Assembly (NCBI RefSeq): GCF_017115085.1
Contig: NZ_JABXKJ010000249.1
Location: 1 to 64,000 of the forward strand
Source: Nostoc sp. NMS7
GTDB lineage: Bacteria; Cyanobacteriota; Cyanobacteriia; Cyanobacteriales; Nostocaceae
Length of the DNA stretch: 64,000 nucleotides
Reading direction: 5' to 3'
Of the stretch, positions 51,722-61,220 are shown piece by piece. A model generated the notes under the pieces. The model did not search any database. It was not told where the DNA came from and worked only from the letters and a program-made list of their open reading frames with translations. Position numbers and translations under genes: made by a program. The stretch's first letter is position 1. Each line of letters opens with the position of its first letter.

Positions 51722-52999
51722 ATGATTAGCCGTTTGATTGACCTTCTGCCTAGAGGCACAGGTCAAAACATCTTACGGTCGCTCAGATCAGCCACTCGTA
51801 GATCGGCTACCTACAGGTTTGCAGTTAGATTTTGCATCGGACTTGTCTCGATTTTGGTTTTGACTCTAGTTTCTAACGGTCATGTTATTGCGGCTTCTGA
51901 ATCTAGCAATCAGATATCCTCTCTAATGAATCAGTTCAACCTACCCAAAAACTCAATAATGCAGTTATTGGAAACTGTGGGACTATTTATAGGAGGCATA
52001 ATTTTCTGTATAGTTTTGGATCGCTGGTTTTCTAGCCGTTCGGGTCAATCTAGCAACACGCCCTTAGCCGAGCAAGCGCGGCGGCTCAAGCAACTCAAAA
52101 TGGGATATCCAGAGGGGATGACAAATTTAGAAGTTCTCCGTACTCAAGGCTTGCTGGAAACGCGTTTGCGACCTTATGGGCTGAGTGTCACCTGGACAAG
52201 TTTTTTATCAGCATCTTCTCTGATCGAAGCACTTAGCAACGGGACGATTGACTTTTGCGGCGGCGGTGGTACAGCCAGCATCTTCTCTCAAGCGGCGGAT
52301 CATGTATTTGTGCGAGTAGCTAAAGAAAAATATACCTCTCCCAAGGGTCAAGCGATTCTGGTACCGGAAAATTCGCCGATTCAGACGCTTGCCGATCTCA
52401 AGGGTAAGAAGATCGCTTTTGACAAAGGCTCAAGCGCACATTATATACTTGTGCGATCGCTGGCAAAAGTCGGACTCGATTTTAGCGACATTCAGCCAGT
52501 TTATCTAACACAACCGGAGGCGCTGCCCCTATTTCGCCGGGGTGAGGTGGATGCTTGGGTGATTTGGGTTCCCTACACAGCAACTCAGGCGCGAAGCGCT
52601 TACCCAGGGCGCTCGATTGCCGGACTAGAGAGCATATTTGGTGACAAAGCCTCCGTAGAAGTTCCGACCTATTACTACGCGATTCCAGAGTTGGTACGCG
52701 ACTATCCCGACTTGCTCAAGGTGATTTTAGAAGAGGTGAATGAAGCTGGAACTTGGGCTAAAAGACAGGAATTAGAAGCTGTTCAACGATTGACAGAACA
52801 CCATCAAATCGATCCATCGATCGTCGAAACTTTACACAAACATAGTGGCGAACGCGCCATCATCCCCATTGACGACCAATCGCTCAATGCCTTGCAGCAT
52901 CAAGCAAATATATTTAGAGATTTAAATCTGATTCCTGAGCGGGTGAATGTGAAAGATGGAACCTATAGCTTGCAGACCAAGCAAAATTGGACTTATTAA
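51722..52999 (+). CDS. NitT/TauT-type substrate-binding protein with two membrane segments
   Basis: 425 residues. N-terminus: arginine-rich, then a membrane helix (about 37-58, FCIGLVSILVLTLVSNG), a second one at about 82-100 (TVGLFIGGIIFCIVLDRWFS), then an SsuA/NrtA-like binding fold (about 115-420): LKQLKMGYPEGMTNLEVLRT, ALSNGTIDFCGGGGTASIFS, LADLKGKKIAFDKGSSAHYI, LFRRGEVDAWVIWVPYTATQ. Normal binding proteins have only a signal peptide, so this is a membrane-tethered variant. Ligand possibly a sulfonate or related organic anion. No ABC permease is adjacent. Confidence 0.8.
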   Translation: MISRLIDLLPRGTGQNILRSLRSATRRSATYRFAVRFCIGLVSILVLTLVSNGHVIAASESSNQISSLMNQFNLPKNSIMQLLETVGLFIGGIIFCIVLDRWFSSRSGQSSNTPLAEQARRLKQLKMGYPEGMTNLEVLRTQGLLETRLRPYGLSVTWTSFLSASSLIEALSNGTIDFCGGGGTASIFSQAADHVFVRVAKEKYTSPKGQAILVPENSPIQTLADLKGKKIAFDKGSSAHYILVRSLAKVGLDFSDIQPVYLTQPEALPLFRRGEVDAWVIWVPYTATQARSAYPGRSIAGLESIFGDKASVEVPTYYYAIPELVRDYPDLLKVILEEVNEAGTWAKRQELEAVQRLTEHHQIDPSIVETLHKHSGERAIIPIDDQSLNALQHQANIFRDLNLIPERVNVKDGTYSLQTKQNWTY

Positions 53000-53558
53000 T
53001 CCGATTTTCTACCTGTATGTTTGGCGGAAAAACGCCATTTAGAAAAACGTGCAGAAATCGAAAGGAATAAAACTCGTATTATTGCTCCTGGTGGTGGACT
53101 TAGCATAAATAGTTGTACTATCAATTTGCTGCGCGTTGATATGCCGTTGGTTCGTCTTTCTAACTGAGATCCATGCTTCTTTCCTAGCACTGCCTTTATT
53201 GAAGCAATACAAAGTCTTAAGCATACAGCAACAGAAGGCGGCCAGAAAATTTCTGCTTGCTTGTGCATTAACTTATTTACGCTCCTCAGCTATAGACCGT
53301 CTGTTTGCTTGAATTTTTGAGTAGAAAGTTTGCACTTACTCGATTTTCATAAAAGATATCAGTAGGAATCTGTTTGCGCCGCACGCGATCGCCGAAGGCG
53401 GGGCTTTGCCTTAAACTCATTGGATAAAGCTGAAGCTATAGTTCTTGAACTGAGTAATTGGTGCAAGATATATATGAGATAGTTAACCCCAATTTAAGGA
53501 GCTGCAAGCAACATTGCTTCTGGCTATCCAGGGAATAATTGGTCTATCTCAGGAGTGA
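53000..53558. other. Spacer with unassigned open frame and repeats
   Basis: From 53001 to about 53166 the plus strand has an open frame of 55 codons (RHLEKRAEIERNKTRIIAPG region) without a proper start; it vaguely recalls a HlyD-type hinge but cannot be assigned. A palindromic CGCGATCGCCGAAGGCGGGG repeat lies near 53385-53403. Nothing else recognised. Confidence 0.4.
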
Positions 53559-53876
53559 TTAAAATTCCCGGCTTTCGGATTGATGAGACTGATACACTTG
53601 TAACTGTGCCCGTAATTGGGCAATTTCCTGAGCCATATCTAGCACCATTGCGGCTCCGACTAAGTTCAGCCGCAAATCTTGACGCAAACGCTGAATCTGA
53701 GCAATTCGAGCAATCTCGCGGGGATGCAGCAGGTCGCCGATCGGTTCAATTACGCCTAATTCAGCATAAAACTTCACAAGCGTAATTGAAGTCTCAGTGA
53801 TCAAAGCGGCATATTCAAAGGTGTAGAGTTGCTCACCTTCGAGTGAAACCACAGTTTTTGAAAGGCTGGAAGTCAT
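53559..53876 (-). CDS. cbpM: CbpM-like chaperone modulator
   Basis: 105 residues with a MerR-like HTH start ([40 protein letters not shown]) and a C-terminal helix ([20 protein letters not shown]). CbpM inhibits and stabilises the DnaJ-like CbpA in E. coli. The start overlaps the stop of the DnaJ-like gene by four bases, so the two are co-translated. DNA binding is not expected. Confidence 0.8.
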   Translation of the reverse strand: MTSSLSKTVVSLEGEQLYTFEYAALITETSITLVKFYAELGVIEPIGDLLHPREIARIAQIQRLRQDLRLNLVGAAMVLDMAQEIAQLRAQLQVYQSHQSESREF

Positions 53877-54820
53877 AACTTAATCTCCTCTAACTGGGCA
53901 CGCGGGTTAAAGCTAGTATTTGCCTGGATTTTTTCGTAGTATTCTTGCTCGATCGCACTGAGGTCTTTCGGCGTGACAATCTGAAGTTTGGCGAATAAAT
54001 CACCTCGTCCCCCTTTTGGCAATGTCCAGCCTTTGCCACGCAGTCTGAGCGATTGCCCCGATCGCACCCCTTTAGGAACTTTCATCGTCACGCCCCCATC
54101 GGGGGTTGGTACGCTAATTTGTGCGCCTAAAACCGCTTCATCGGGGCGAATTGGAATGTCACAAACGAGGTTATCGCCCTCAAATCGGAAGAAGGGATGG
54201 GGCAACACCTCGATGGTAAGATACAAATCACCGCCCTGTGGAGAGAACGGACTAGCACGACCTTTACCTTTGAGCCGAATTCGACTACCTGATTTTGCGC
54301 CTGCGGGAATGCGGACGTTGATCATTTCCTCGTCCAGTTGCAGTCGCTTCTGCACACCGTGAAACGCTTCAGAAAATGTCAGTGCGATCGCAGCTTCAGT
54401 ATCCGGTGCGGGAGCTTGAGAACGAAATCCACCATTAAAATCATCAAAGCCACCAGTGGAGGTTTGACGTCTCGATCGACCCAACAGATCGTTGATAAAC
54501 GAATCAAAATCGCCGTACTGATCGAAGTCGCCTGTCCCAGCATTAGTTCCGTTAGGTGGCGGCGCTTCACTGTAACTAGGATGATTCCAGTGCTGACCAA
54601 AGCGATCGTACTTCTGCCGCTTCTCTGGATCAGATAGTACTTCATTCGCTTCGTTCAGGTCTTTAAACTTTGCCTCTGCACCTTTATCTCCAGGATTGAG
54701 GTCAGGATGATACTTACGGGCAAGCTTGCGGTAAGCCCGTTTGATTTCTTCAGGGGTTGCGGTTTTGCTCACTCCCAAGATGGTGTAATAGTCCTTAAAG
54801 TCCGTTGCAGCTGGCATCAC
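53873..54820 (-). CDS. cbpA: DnaJ-like co-chaperone (CbpA type, no zinc finger)
   Basis: 315 residues: J-domain (about 8-75) with the HPD motif in [17 protein letters not shown] and [20 protein letters not shown]; a Gly/Asp/Phe-rich linker (about 85-140); then the two beta-sandwich C-terminal domains ([39 protein letters not shown]-type segment, and [20 protein letters not shown]). The CxxCxGxG zinc repeats are absent, so it is a class B/CbpA-type DnaJ. It should stimulate DnaK. Its gene is followed by cbpM with overlapping codons. Confidence 0.9.
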   Translation of the reverse strand: MMPAATDFKDYYTILGVSKTATPEEIKRAYRKLARKYHPDLNPGDKGAEAKFKDLNEANEVLSDPEKRQKYDRFGQHWNHPSYSEAPPPNGTNAGTGDFDQYGDFDSFINDLLGRSRRQTSTGGFDDFNGGFRSQAPAPDTEAAIALTFSEAFHGVQKRLQLDEEMINVRIPAGAKSGSRIRLKGKGRASPFSPQGGDLYLTIEVLPHPFFRFEGDNLVCDIPIRPDEAVLGAQISVPTPDGGVTMKVPKGVRSGQSLRLRGKGWTLPKGGRGDLFAKLQIVTPKDLSAIEQEYYEKIQANTSFNPRAQLEEIKL

Positions 54821-54902
54821 TGACCTCTCGATTGCGGGTTATTTTGGGGTGGGTAGTAAGCTACTCCCGATTCTCAAAATCTTATAATCTTATAATGTCC
54901 AG

Positions 54903-54952
54903 TTCTTCAGCCTGTTGGTGGAGTTTTTGCCGTTAGTCTGCAATGTCGTTGG
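54903..54952 (-). pseudogene. Short fragment related to the mgtA gene
   Basis: Plus-strand bases from 54903 (CTTCAGCCTGTTGGTGGAGT and TTTTG) match exactly 25 bases within mgtA at about 45485-45509 and continue with scattered identity for about 25 more. On the minus strand this encodes QKLHQQAEEL, equal to the mgtA product's nucleotide-domain helix. It is probably the relic of a second P-type ATPase gene upstream of cbpA. Confidence 0.5.
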
Positions 54953-54969
54953 TAAAGCCTCGACCTAGT

Positions 54970-55008
54970 AGAATCAAGATACCTCAACTATTGAGGTATC
55001 TTGATTCT
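54970..55008. terminator. Perfect 18-bp hairpin at the PNPOx-like gene's 3' end
   Basis: AGAATCAAGATACCTCAA, a 3-base loop CTA, and the exact reverse complement. It lies directly after (minus strand) the stop codon of the gene at 55008-55463. No T-run follows, so it is a terminator candidate or an RNA-stabilising hairpin. Confidence 0.5.
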
Positions 55009-55463
55009 TATTGACTGCTGACTCCATCAGTGGTTCGTCCACTCATCTCGCTGGGATGGATGCGGTAGAGCGCCATGACCTCCGCACGACCCCAAGCATC
55101 AATCCAGGTTCGATTAATCGCGGGCGAAAGCGTTGGATTTTGCGTTTTGACAAATTGCATCACGCGATCGATGTCTTGCTGAAGAGTGATGTGTTCGGCT
55201 CGATCGGTCACAGTAACGCTGCGCCAATGCTTTAGATCGTGCACTTCTTCAACTTGCAAACAGACTTCTGGATTCGCGTCCATATACTTGGTCTTCATCC
55301 CCAGCGTCGTGAAAATGTAGATGTTTGGCTCTTCAAAATAATAGTGCATAGGCACAACATAGGGATGTCCTTCAAGCGCACAACCTAAGTGTCCATGTCC
55401 TACTTTCTGCAAGAGATCATACATCTCTTTTGTACCCATTTCATCAATATCTAACATAGTCAT
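55008..55463 (-). CDS. Pyridoxamine 5'-phosphate oxidase-like flavoprotein
   Basis: 151 residues with the PNPOx-like split barrel: GHLGCALEGHPYVVPMHYYF and IYIFTTLGMKTKYMDANPEV (the segment contacting FMN or F420), then LQVEEVHDLKHWRSVTVTDR. It resembles NimA-type or general flavin-binding reductases. Substrate unknown. The sequence VGHGHLG replaces the usual start of the barrel, which is normal for the cyanobacterial group. Single gene with its own promoter region upstream. Confidence 0.82.
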   Translation of the reverse strand: MTMLDIDEMGTKEMYDLLQKVGHGHLGCALEGHPYVVPMHYYFEEPNIYIFTTLGMKTKYMDANPEVCLQVEEVHDLKHWRSVTVTDRAEHITLQQDIDRVMQFVKTQNPTLSPAINRTWIDAWGRAEVMALYRIHPSEMSGRTTDGVSSQ

Positions 55464-55835
55464 TCTCCAGAATAAAGATTTAATTGATTAATCTAGTTGC
55501 AAATGTGTTGTTGCTCAAGACTTAGATCACCATGTCTAGCGACATCACCCAAAATCCTTTGAGCGATCGCACATCAAGGCTGTTGTCTTATTGATTTTCC
55601 TACAGCATGACAGGGTACTGTTTGATTTATGGGGTTATTTGTTTAACTGCAATATAAAAATTAATATAAGTGTGGCAGTTGCTCAAATACTGAGTTATCA
55701 TTATCTACTGGTTAACTTATACACCTGCCGTATTTTCTCGTAGTATTGTTCCCAAATCAAATAAGAATTCTATAAAAATATGGGGTTTAAATAGATGAAA
55801 ACTGCTGTAGTTAATAAAGCGATACCTACGGTAAG
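55464..55835. other. AT-rich spacer without a gene
   Basis: 372 bp, mostly A+T. It contains one HIP1 site (about 55563-55570), a CGATACCTACGGTAAGCTACGC repeat piece at 55819-55840 and probably the promoter for the PNPOx-like gene on the minus strand. No longer coding frame stands out. Confidence 0.4.
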
Positions 55836-56672
55836 CTACGCTAACGCATGGTGGCGGATATGATCTTCAATAAAACTGGCAATGAAATAATAACTGTGGT
55901 CATAGCCTTCTTGGTAACGCAAGTTTAACGGCTGGTTAACATCTGCACAAGCTTGCTCAAACACCTCTGGCAGTAATTGTTCAGCTAAAAATTTATCAGC
56001 AGTTCCTTGGTCAATCAGAATTGAACTGTGATATCCTAGTTCTTTGACTAATTCACTAGCATCATAAGCACGCCAACTTTCTTGATTGTTGCCAAGATAC
56101 GCACTGAAAGCCTTTTCACCCCAAGGACAACGCATAGGTGCAGCGATCGGTGCAAAGGCTGATACTGATTTGTAGAGTTGTGGGTTTCTCATCGCACAGA
56201 CAAGCGCCCCATGTCCCCCCATCGAATGACCGAAAATACCTTGTTTCTCAGGTTGGGTGGGGAAATTTGCGGTAATTAAAGCCGGTAATTCCTGGACGAC
56301 ATAACTATACATTTGGTAGTGTTGACGCCACGGTTCCTCTGTAGCATCAACATAAAAGCCCGCACCCGTGCCAAAGTCCCAGCCATCATCCTCACCTGCA
56401 ATCCCAGTATTACGTGGACTAGTATCTGGTGCAACCAATATCAAACCGTACTCAGCCGCAAAGCGCTGCACTCCCGCCTTTACCATAAAATTCTCTTCAG
56501 TGCAAGCCAATCCAGAGAGGAAATAGAGAATCGGCACCGGTTTTTGAGTTGCTTGTGGTGGTTGATAGACAGCAAAGCGCATTTCACCGTTACAGGTGGA
56601 GGAGTCATGACTGTAAAAGCCGAGTTTGCCACCAAAGCTTTTATATTCTGAAAGGAGGTTGAGGTTAGCCAT
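55836..56672 (-). CDS. fghA: S-formylglutathione hydrolase
   Basis: 278 residues, the standard size for esterase D. The oxyanion segment [18 protein letters not shown], nucleophile GHSMGGHGA (Ser150), acid Asp226 (DQGTADKFL) and His259 (GYDHSYYF) are all in place, with [20 protein letters not shown] typical of the family. It hydrolyses S-formylglutathione to formate and glutathione in formaldehyde detoxification. The partner glutathione-dependent dehydrogenase gene is not adjacent. The 3' end overlaps a CTACGGTAAGCTACGCTAACG repeat. Confidence 0.92.
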   Translation of the reverse strand: MANLNLLSEYKSFGGKLGFYSHDSSTCNGEMRFAVYQPPQATQKPVPILYFLSGLACTEENFMVKAGVQRFAAEYGLILVAPDTSPRNTGIAGEDDGWDFGTGAGFYVDATEEPWRQHYQMYSYVVQELPALITANFPTQPEKQGIFGHSMGGHGALVCAMRNPQLYKSVSAFAPIAAPMRCPWGEKAFSAYLGNNQESWRAYDASELVKELGYHSSILIDQGTADKFLAEQLLPEVFEQACADVNQPLNLRYQEGYDHSYYFIASFIEDHIRHHALA

Positions 56673-56759
56673 TGATTATATTCTCAATCCTTGAGCGACT
56701 GTCGGAGAATGACTATTTTAGTCTAAGTTAATATTATGCAGGTAGCGATCGCATCTCAA

Positions 56760-57548
56760 TCAATCCTGCAACGCCGGTAACTTAGTCCCGCATCTTTTAC
56801 AGAACCCAGCATCTAGATCATGGAAAGTCAAACCACAACCTAAACAAACTGTTTCTACCTGATTAGCAGTTTTCACAACTCTCTTAATTAAGTCTCCCAC
56901 TTGCCAAGGAATCAGCGCAATTCCGGTAAAAATCATTAATACTGTTAGCAAGCGCCCTAATTCAGAAATTGGAATAACATCGCCAAATCCGACAGTTGTC
57001 ATTGTGACAACGGAAAAATAAAAGGCATCCAAAAATGTACCGTAATTTTGAGGATTAACTGGATGTTCGACTTGATAAATTAAACCAGAGTAAATAAAAA
57101 CAATTGCAAATAATGTAAATAATATTCGCGCAAAAATCATTCCATCTTCGGTGCTGATAGTGGCGAATAAAAATTTTCTATCTATAAATCTGATTAATCG
57201 TAAAATCCGAAACCATCTGAGTAGGCGGATAAAGCTAATATCCATCATTCCTAGAAAGAATGGCAAAATTGCTATTAAGTCAATAATCGAATAAAAGCTA
57301 AAAATATACTTAATTTTGTTTTCCGCACTCCACAGGCGGAGTGAATATTCCACCGCGAAGATGATTACGATCGCAATATCGACTAGATTCAACTTAAACC
57401 GTACAGAATCAGGAATATTATAAGTTTCTGCCACAAAAATTCCTGATGATAGTAACACCATAACGGCAAGTGTTAAATTAATCGCTTTACCGATTGGTGT
57501 TTCCAGGTCTTTTAAATAAAATTCTGTTTCTTGTCTGCTGAGTAACAT
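56760..57548 (-). CDS. Voltage-gated-type K+ channel with C-terminal zinc ribbon
   Basis: 262 residues with six membrane helices. S4 is RLLRWFRILRLIRFIDRK with four or five Arg at every third position, the pore helix and filter are FYFSVVTMTTVGFGDVIPIS (TVGFGD) and S6 follows. Residues 230-258 form a small ribbon CLGCGLTFHDLDAGFCKRCG (CxxC and CxxC), which may bind zinc and gate or assemble the tetramer. It resembles bacterial Kv channels (KvAP/ion_trans_2 group) and is complete. The zinc-ribbon tail is not usual. Confidence 0.87.
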   Translation of the reverse strand: MLLSRQETEFYLKDLETPIGKAINLTLAVMVLLSSGIFVAETYNIPDSVRFKLNLVDIAIVIIFAVEYSLRLWSAENKIKYIFSFYSIIDLIAILPFFLGMMDISFIRLLRWFRILRLIRFIDRKFLFATISTEDGMIFARILFTLFAIVFIYSGLIYQVEHPVNPQNYGTFLDAFYFSVVTMTTVGFGDVIPISELGRLLTVLMIFTGIALIPWQVGDLIKRVVKTANQVETVCLGCGLTFHDLDAGFCKRCGTKLPALQD

Positions 57549-57636
57549 ATTCGACCGTTAATTAATCTTAATTCTCAGTTATAACATTAGAAATACGATA
57601 TTATTAACCATTATCCTTATATTAACTTTAGCTTAT

Positions 57637-58062
57637 ATGAACCCAGAATATTTTATGCGTTTAGCTTTGGCAGAAGCAAAAGAAGGCGATGCGCCTTACG
57701 GTGCCGTCATTGTTAAAAATAACGAAATCATGGCCGTAGCTCATAACACTGTTAGTAGAGACAACGATCCATCAGCCCATGCAGAAATTAACGTCATTCG
57801 CAGTTTAACAGCTAAACTAAAAAATCCTTCTTTAGAAGGTTATAGCATATATACAACTGGCGAACCTTGCCCGATGTGTGCAACTGCTTGTGTTTGGAGT
57901 GGGTTATCAGAAATTGTATATGGTGCTTCAATTCAAGATTTAATCTCGTTAAATCAATCACAAATTAATATATCTTGCGAAGAGGTGATCGCTAAATCAT
58001 TTAGAAACATCAAAGTCACAAAAGGCGTTTTAAAAAATGAATGTTTGGAGTTATTTAAATAA
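57637..58062 (+). CDS. Nucleoside deaminase (CDA superfamily)
   Basis: 141 residues with the zinc deaminase motifs SAHAEINVI (HAE) and GEPCPMCATACVW (PCxxC). The N-terminal EYFMRLALAEAKEGDAPYGA is typical of the guanine/cytosine deaminase or TadA-like group. The length fits guanine-deaminase-type enzymes, but the C-terminus differs from TadA. Substrate uncertain. A terminator-like hairpin follows 50 bases downstream. Confidence 0.87.
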   Translation: MNPEYFMRLALAEAKEGDAPYGAVIVKNNEIMAVAHNTVSRDNDPSAHAEINVIRSLTAKLKNPSLEGYSIYTTGEPCPMCATACVWSGLSEIVYGASIQDLISLNQSQINISCEEVIAKSFRNIKVTKGVLKNECLELFK

Positions 58063-58111
58063 GCAACGCACTGGCTAATTTATAGCAATTCTGAATCATT
58101 CGTAAGAAACA

Positions 58112-58144
58112 AGATCCCCGACTTATTAAAGAAGTCGGGGATCT
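58112..58144. terminator. Bidirectional hairpin between convergent genes
   Basis: AGATCCCCGACTT, a 7-base loop, and AAGTCGGGGATCT form a 13-bp stem between the deaminase gene and the convergent response-regulator gene. The A/T-rich loop and flanks could let it work both ways, although no run of six T follows. The motif is also a dispersed repeat in Nostocales. Confidence 0.55.
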
Positions 58145-58211
58145 GCGGGTTGCAATTCTCATGAATCAAATAGAATTACTATAGAGGTGATAATTATAAA
58201 TTACGAATTAT

Positions 58212-58877
58212 TTAACTTGGCTCATTCAAATATGATAAATATGTATTTGCCCAAATTGCAGCTTGAGTGCGATCGCGCAAATTTAATCTGTTTAAAATAT
58301 TTGTAACATGATTTTTTACCGTTCCTTCAGAAATATAGAGTTGGTGAGCAATTTCCCGGTTACTAGCGCCTGTAGCAATTAACTGCAAAACCTCTTTTTC
58401 TCTAGGAGTAAGTTCAGCTAAACTAGATGGTACAGGCAATGACTGGGTTGGTGTCGGATGAGAAAACTGAGTCAACAGTTTTTTAACTATACCTGGGCCT
58501 AGTTGAGTGTATCCTTTATGAACAGCACGAATAGCAACAGCTAATTCTTCTGATGGTGTATCTTTCAATAAATAACCCATTGCTCCATTTTGCATCGCTG
58601 CTGACACATATTCATCATCATCAAAAGTCGTCAGTACTAAAATCTTCGTTTTACCAAAACGTTTTTGAATCTCCCGCGTGGCTGCAACTCCATCCATAAT
58701 CGGCATTCTGATATCCAACAATATTACATCTGGCTGTAATTGGGCAACTAAATTAATCGCTTGTTCACCATTTTCGGCTTCTCCCACTATCTCTATATCT
58801 GGTTCTAGTTCCAATAAAGCTTTTAAGCCTTGACGAATTAAACTTTGGTCATCTACCAGCAATACTTTAATCATCAT
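58212..58877 (-). CDS. NarL/LuxR-type response regulator
   Basis: 221 residues: receiver (1-120) with D9/D10, phospho-acceptor Asp55 (VILLDIRMP) and the switch Lys in [11 protein letters not shown]; LuxR-type HTH (about 150-212) with [20 protein letters not shown] and [20 protein letters not shown]. It is co-transcribed with the kinase (4-base overlap). The Spy-like gene across the kinase's upstream region is a candidate target. Confidence 0.92.
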   Translation of the reverse strand: MMIKVLLVDDQSLIRQGLKALLELEPDIEIVGEAENGEQAINLVAQLQPDVILLDIRMPIMDGVAATREIQKRFGKTKILVLTTFDDDEYVSAAMQNGAMGYLLKDTPSEELAVAIRAVHKGYTQLGPGIVKKLLTQFSHPTPTQSLPVPSSLAELTPREKEVLQLIATGASNREIAHQLYISEGTVKNHVTNILNRLNLRDRTQAAIWANTYLSYLNEPS

Positions 58878-60145
58878 GTCAACCTCATTAAGGGAATATT
58901 AACTGTAATTTTGCAACCAGAACCAAGAGCGCTATTAATATTAAACTCACCGCCTAATGCTAAAGTGCGATCGCGCATACTATGAAGTCCAAAACCGGTA
59001 GTATTTTGCCCTAAATCAAAACCTCTACCATTATCCTGAATTATCAATCGTAAATTATCTCTTGTCGTAGTCAGTTCTAATTTAATCTCGGTTGCAGAGG
59101 CATATTTAGATATATTTGTCAAAGATTCTTGAGTAATCCGGTAAATAGCAGTGTTGATTTCAGGAGGCAGAGAATATTCCAGGTTGATTTGATAAATTGG
59201 TAAAATGCCATTGGAGTGATGAAAGTTTTCTGAAAGACTAGCGATCGCTAGTTCTAAAGACTGCTCTTGTAAGGGATTAAAACGCATAGTAGAAACTGAT
59301 TGACGGACATCTTTTAGCGCTTTTGAACCTAATTCTTTTGCTGTTGCTAGAAATGTTTCAGCCCTAATTGGGTTAGATTGCCACAGTTTTAAAGCAGTTT
59401 CTAATTGCAGATTTAAAGCAGTTAGAGAGTGTCCTAATGAATCATGAATTTCACGAGCAATGCGGTTACGTTCTTCCAAGGTAGCTTGATTTTCAATTCG
59501 CATGGCATATTGACGGAGTTTTTCGTTAGCGATCGCTAGCTTTTCTCGACTGTGCCGTTCAGATAATACTGCATTCATCATCAACAACACAAAAACTAAA
59601 CTTAAGCCAAATACTAGCGACCAATTCAAGCTCAGAAATCGAGATCGTTCTTGTGCTTGTGGTGATGCTTGAAAATTGAATAACTGGTATTTGAGTTGTG
59701 TAGTAAATAGAAACAAGGTAAATGATAGACTTGTAACGAATAAACGCCCAGGTAACTTAAAAATTAAGCAACTCCGAGTAACTAAAATTATGTATAGAAA
59801 TGGGAAAAGGCGAGCATATCTCTCACCAAAAAGTCCAGTCATTAAAATCAGTAAAATTTCAATGGCTGTGTAGATTACCTTAGTTAGCTGGTTACTCCTG
59901 GGTAATCTTAAGCCCATTAACGCAAAAATAATCAGACCATAAATTGACAGTTGTGGCAATATGTTACAAACTGACAAGTCTGGAAATGCACCACAAATTG
60001 ATAGTTCTGGAGGTGGAGGCTTATGACGAAATTGGCGTAACGGAGGTGGTATAACTGCTGTCAATGCAGTAATCACTAGTAGTGTCCACTCCAGATAAAG
60101 CAGAGACGGAAAAGGATGTTTCTTAATTTGAATTAGACGACTCAT
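58874..60145 (-). CDS. HisKA_3-type sensor histidine kinase
   Basis: 423 residues: about five or six membrane helices in residues 12-200, a short coiled coil, then the HisKA_3 motif [20 protein letters not shown] (His in REIHDSLGH) and an HATPase_c domain (N box [21 protein letters not shown]1 DNGRGFD, G2 [10 protein letters not shown]). No large extracytoplasmic sensor domain, so it may sense membrane or envelope stress from within the bilayer, like DesK. The response regulator follows with a 4-base overlap. The divergent Spy-like gene supports an envelope-stress role. Confidence 0.9.
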   Translation of the reverse strand: MSRLIQIKKHPFPSLLYLEWTLLVITALTAVIPPPLRQFRHKPPPPELSICGAFPDLSVCNILPQLSIYGLIIFALMGLRLPRSNQLTKVIYTAIEILLILMTGLFGERYARLFPFLYIILVTRSCLIFKLPGRLFVTSLSFTLFLFTTQLKYQLFNFQASPQAQERSRFLSLNWSLVFGLSLVFVLLMMNAVLSERHSREKLAIANEKLRQYAMRIENQATLEERNRIAREIHDSLGHSLTALNLQLETALKLWQSNPIRAETFLATAKELGSKALKDVRQSVSTMRFNPLQEQSLELAIASLSENFHHSNGILPIYQINLEYSLPPEINTAIYRITQESLTNISKYASATEIKLELTTTRDNLRLIIQDNGRGFDLGQNTTGFGLHSMRDRTLALGGEFNINSALGSGCKITVNIPLMRLT

Positions 60146-60368
60146 CAGTTGCTTCGCTCCAGTTATGGATTAGTTAAAAGTTAGGAGTTAGGAGTTAGAA
60201 GTTAGGAGTTCCGAATATTTGAGCCGCGTTAAACAAAATAACTTTTACAACTCAGATAGGATTGCTATATAAATCAATCATAATAAAAATCTTGCTCATT
60301 CCAAATTCCTAACTCTTAACTTTCAACTCCCCACTCCTTATTGTCAATCACATTTGTCAAAATTGAAT

Positions 60369-60401
60369 CATGACTTTAGTCATGGGTAAAACCATGACTT
60401 T
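60369..60401. promoter_or_regulatory. CATGACTTT direct repeats and dyad upstream of Spy-like gene
   Basis: CATGACTTTAGTCATG (60369-60384) is a dyad with 6-bp arms; CATGACTTT occurs again at 60393-60401, 24 bases (about two helical turns) downstream. The pair lies just upstream of a putative promoter for the Spy-like gene and in the upstream region of the kinase operon. It is a good candidate for the NarL-type response regulator's binding site. Confidence 0.5.
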
Positions 60402-60408
60402 CTCCTCA

Positions 60409-60437
60409 TGTGACTACTAAAGATAAGTTCTTATGAT
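60409..60437 (+). promoter_or_regulatory. Putative sigma70-type promoter of the Spy-like gene
   Basis: TGTGAC (60409-60414) and TATGAT (60432-60437) are separated by 17 bases, 37 bases before the ATG at 60474. The regulatory repeats lie immediately upstream, as expected for activation. The rest of the gap 60146-60473 contains GGAGTTA-type short repeats (60178-60210) and no gene. Confidence 0.4.
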
Positions 60438-60473
60438 AGTGGCATCCAACCAGGAAAAACCACCAGACAAGTA

Positions 60474-60986
60474 ATGAAACTCAAAGCATTATCGCTAGTC
60501 GCTGGAGCGATCGCCTTAACTTTAACCGCAACCTCCTTTTCTGTTAACGCCCAAACAGCCTCTCCTTCACCCGTGCTACTTGCACAAAATCCCCAAGGAG
60601 ACCCTTGGAAAAACTTGGGTCTAACAGGTATACAAAAAGCCCAAATTAAGACAATTCACGAAAATACCTGGAAGCAAATTGAAGATAACGTTTTCACCCC
60701 AGACCAAAAAACACAGTTCGAGACAGCGAAACAAGCGCATCGGGCTGAGTGGGAAGCGCGTAAGGCTCAGGGGCAAACAGGTCAACAGCAACCAGGTCAA
60801 GGTCAGCATCGTCATCATCGTGGCGGAAAAGGTTTTGCTAAGTTAAATCTGAGTGAAGCACAGAAAGAGCAAATAAAAGCACTTCGGAAGTCAGAGAAAG
60901 AACAGATTAAAGCAGTCTTGACCCCTGCACAGCAGCAACAAATACAGCAATGGCATCAAAATCGTCAACAAAACAATCCCGGATAA
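60474..60986 (+). CDS. Spy/CpxP-like periplasmic protein
   Basis: 170 residues with a signal peptide (MKLKALSLVAGAIALTLTAT, cleavage near VNAQ). The mature part is basic and helix-rich, with LTGIQKAQIKTIHENTWKQI and LNLSEAQKEQIKALRKSEKE, which echo the LTxxQ motifs of Spy/CpxP, and a His-rich stretch HRHHRGGKG that could bind metal. Spy is an ATP-independent periplasmic chaperone and CpxP modulates an envelope-stress kinase. It is divergent from the kinase/regulator operon, so it is probably its target. The fit is good, but the exact activity is inferred. Confidence 0.75.
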   Translation: MKLKALSLVAGAIALTLTATSFSVNAQTASPSPVLLAQNPQGDPWKNLGLTGIQKAQIKTIHENTWKQIEDNVFTPDQKTQFETAKQAHRAEWEARKAQGQTGQQQPGQGQHRHHRGGKGFAKLNLSEAQKEQIKALRKSEKEQIKAVLTPAQQQQIQQWHQNRQQNNPG

Positions 60987-61220
60987 TCCCCAATCTTTCA
61001 AAAAATACTTAATAAGTCTGAGGTGGGCAGTCCTGCCCATCTCATCCCAAAATAAGCATTGTTTTCCATAGCTAAAAATTAATAGACTTCTTGCAGAAGA
61101 TGCGGAAAGGGGAAAAACTTCATCCCCTTTCCCTTTCCCTATTTATTCCCATGCCCAATTTAGTAGACTTTAAGCTAGTTATGAGTTATGAGTTAATTCA
61201 AAACTCCTAGCTTGATTAAC

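Noticed and set aside
53000-53170. HlyD fragment (ERNKTRIIAPGGG)
   Set aside because: Only a short resemblance, without lipoyl-domain context; left unassigned.
52996-53268. 90-codon minus-strand frame
   Set aside because: No recognisable family, skewed composition, and it abuts the stop of the binding-protein gene; likely chance.
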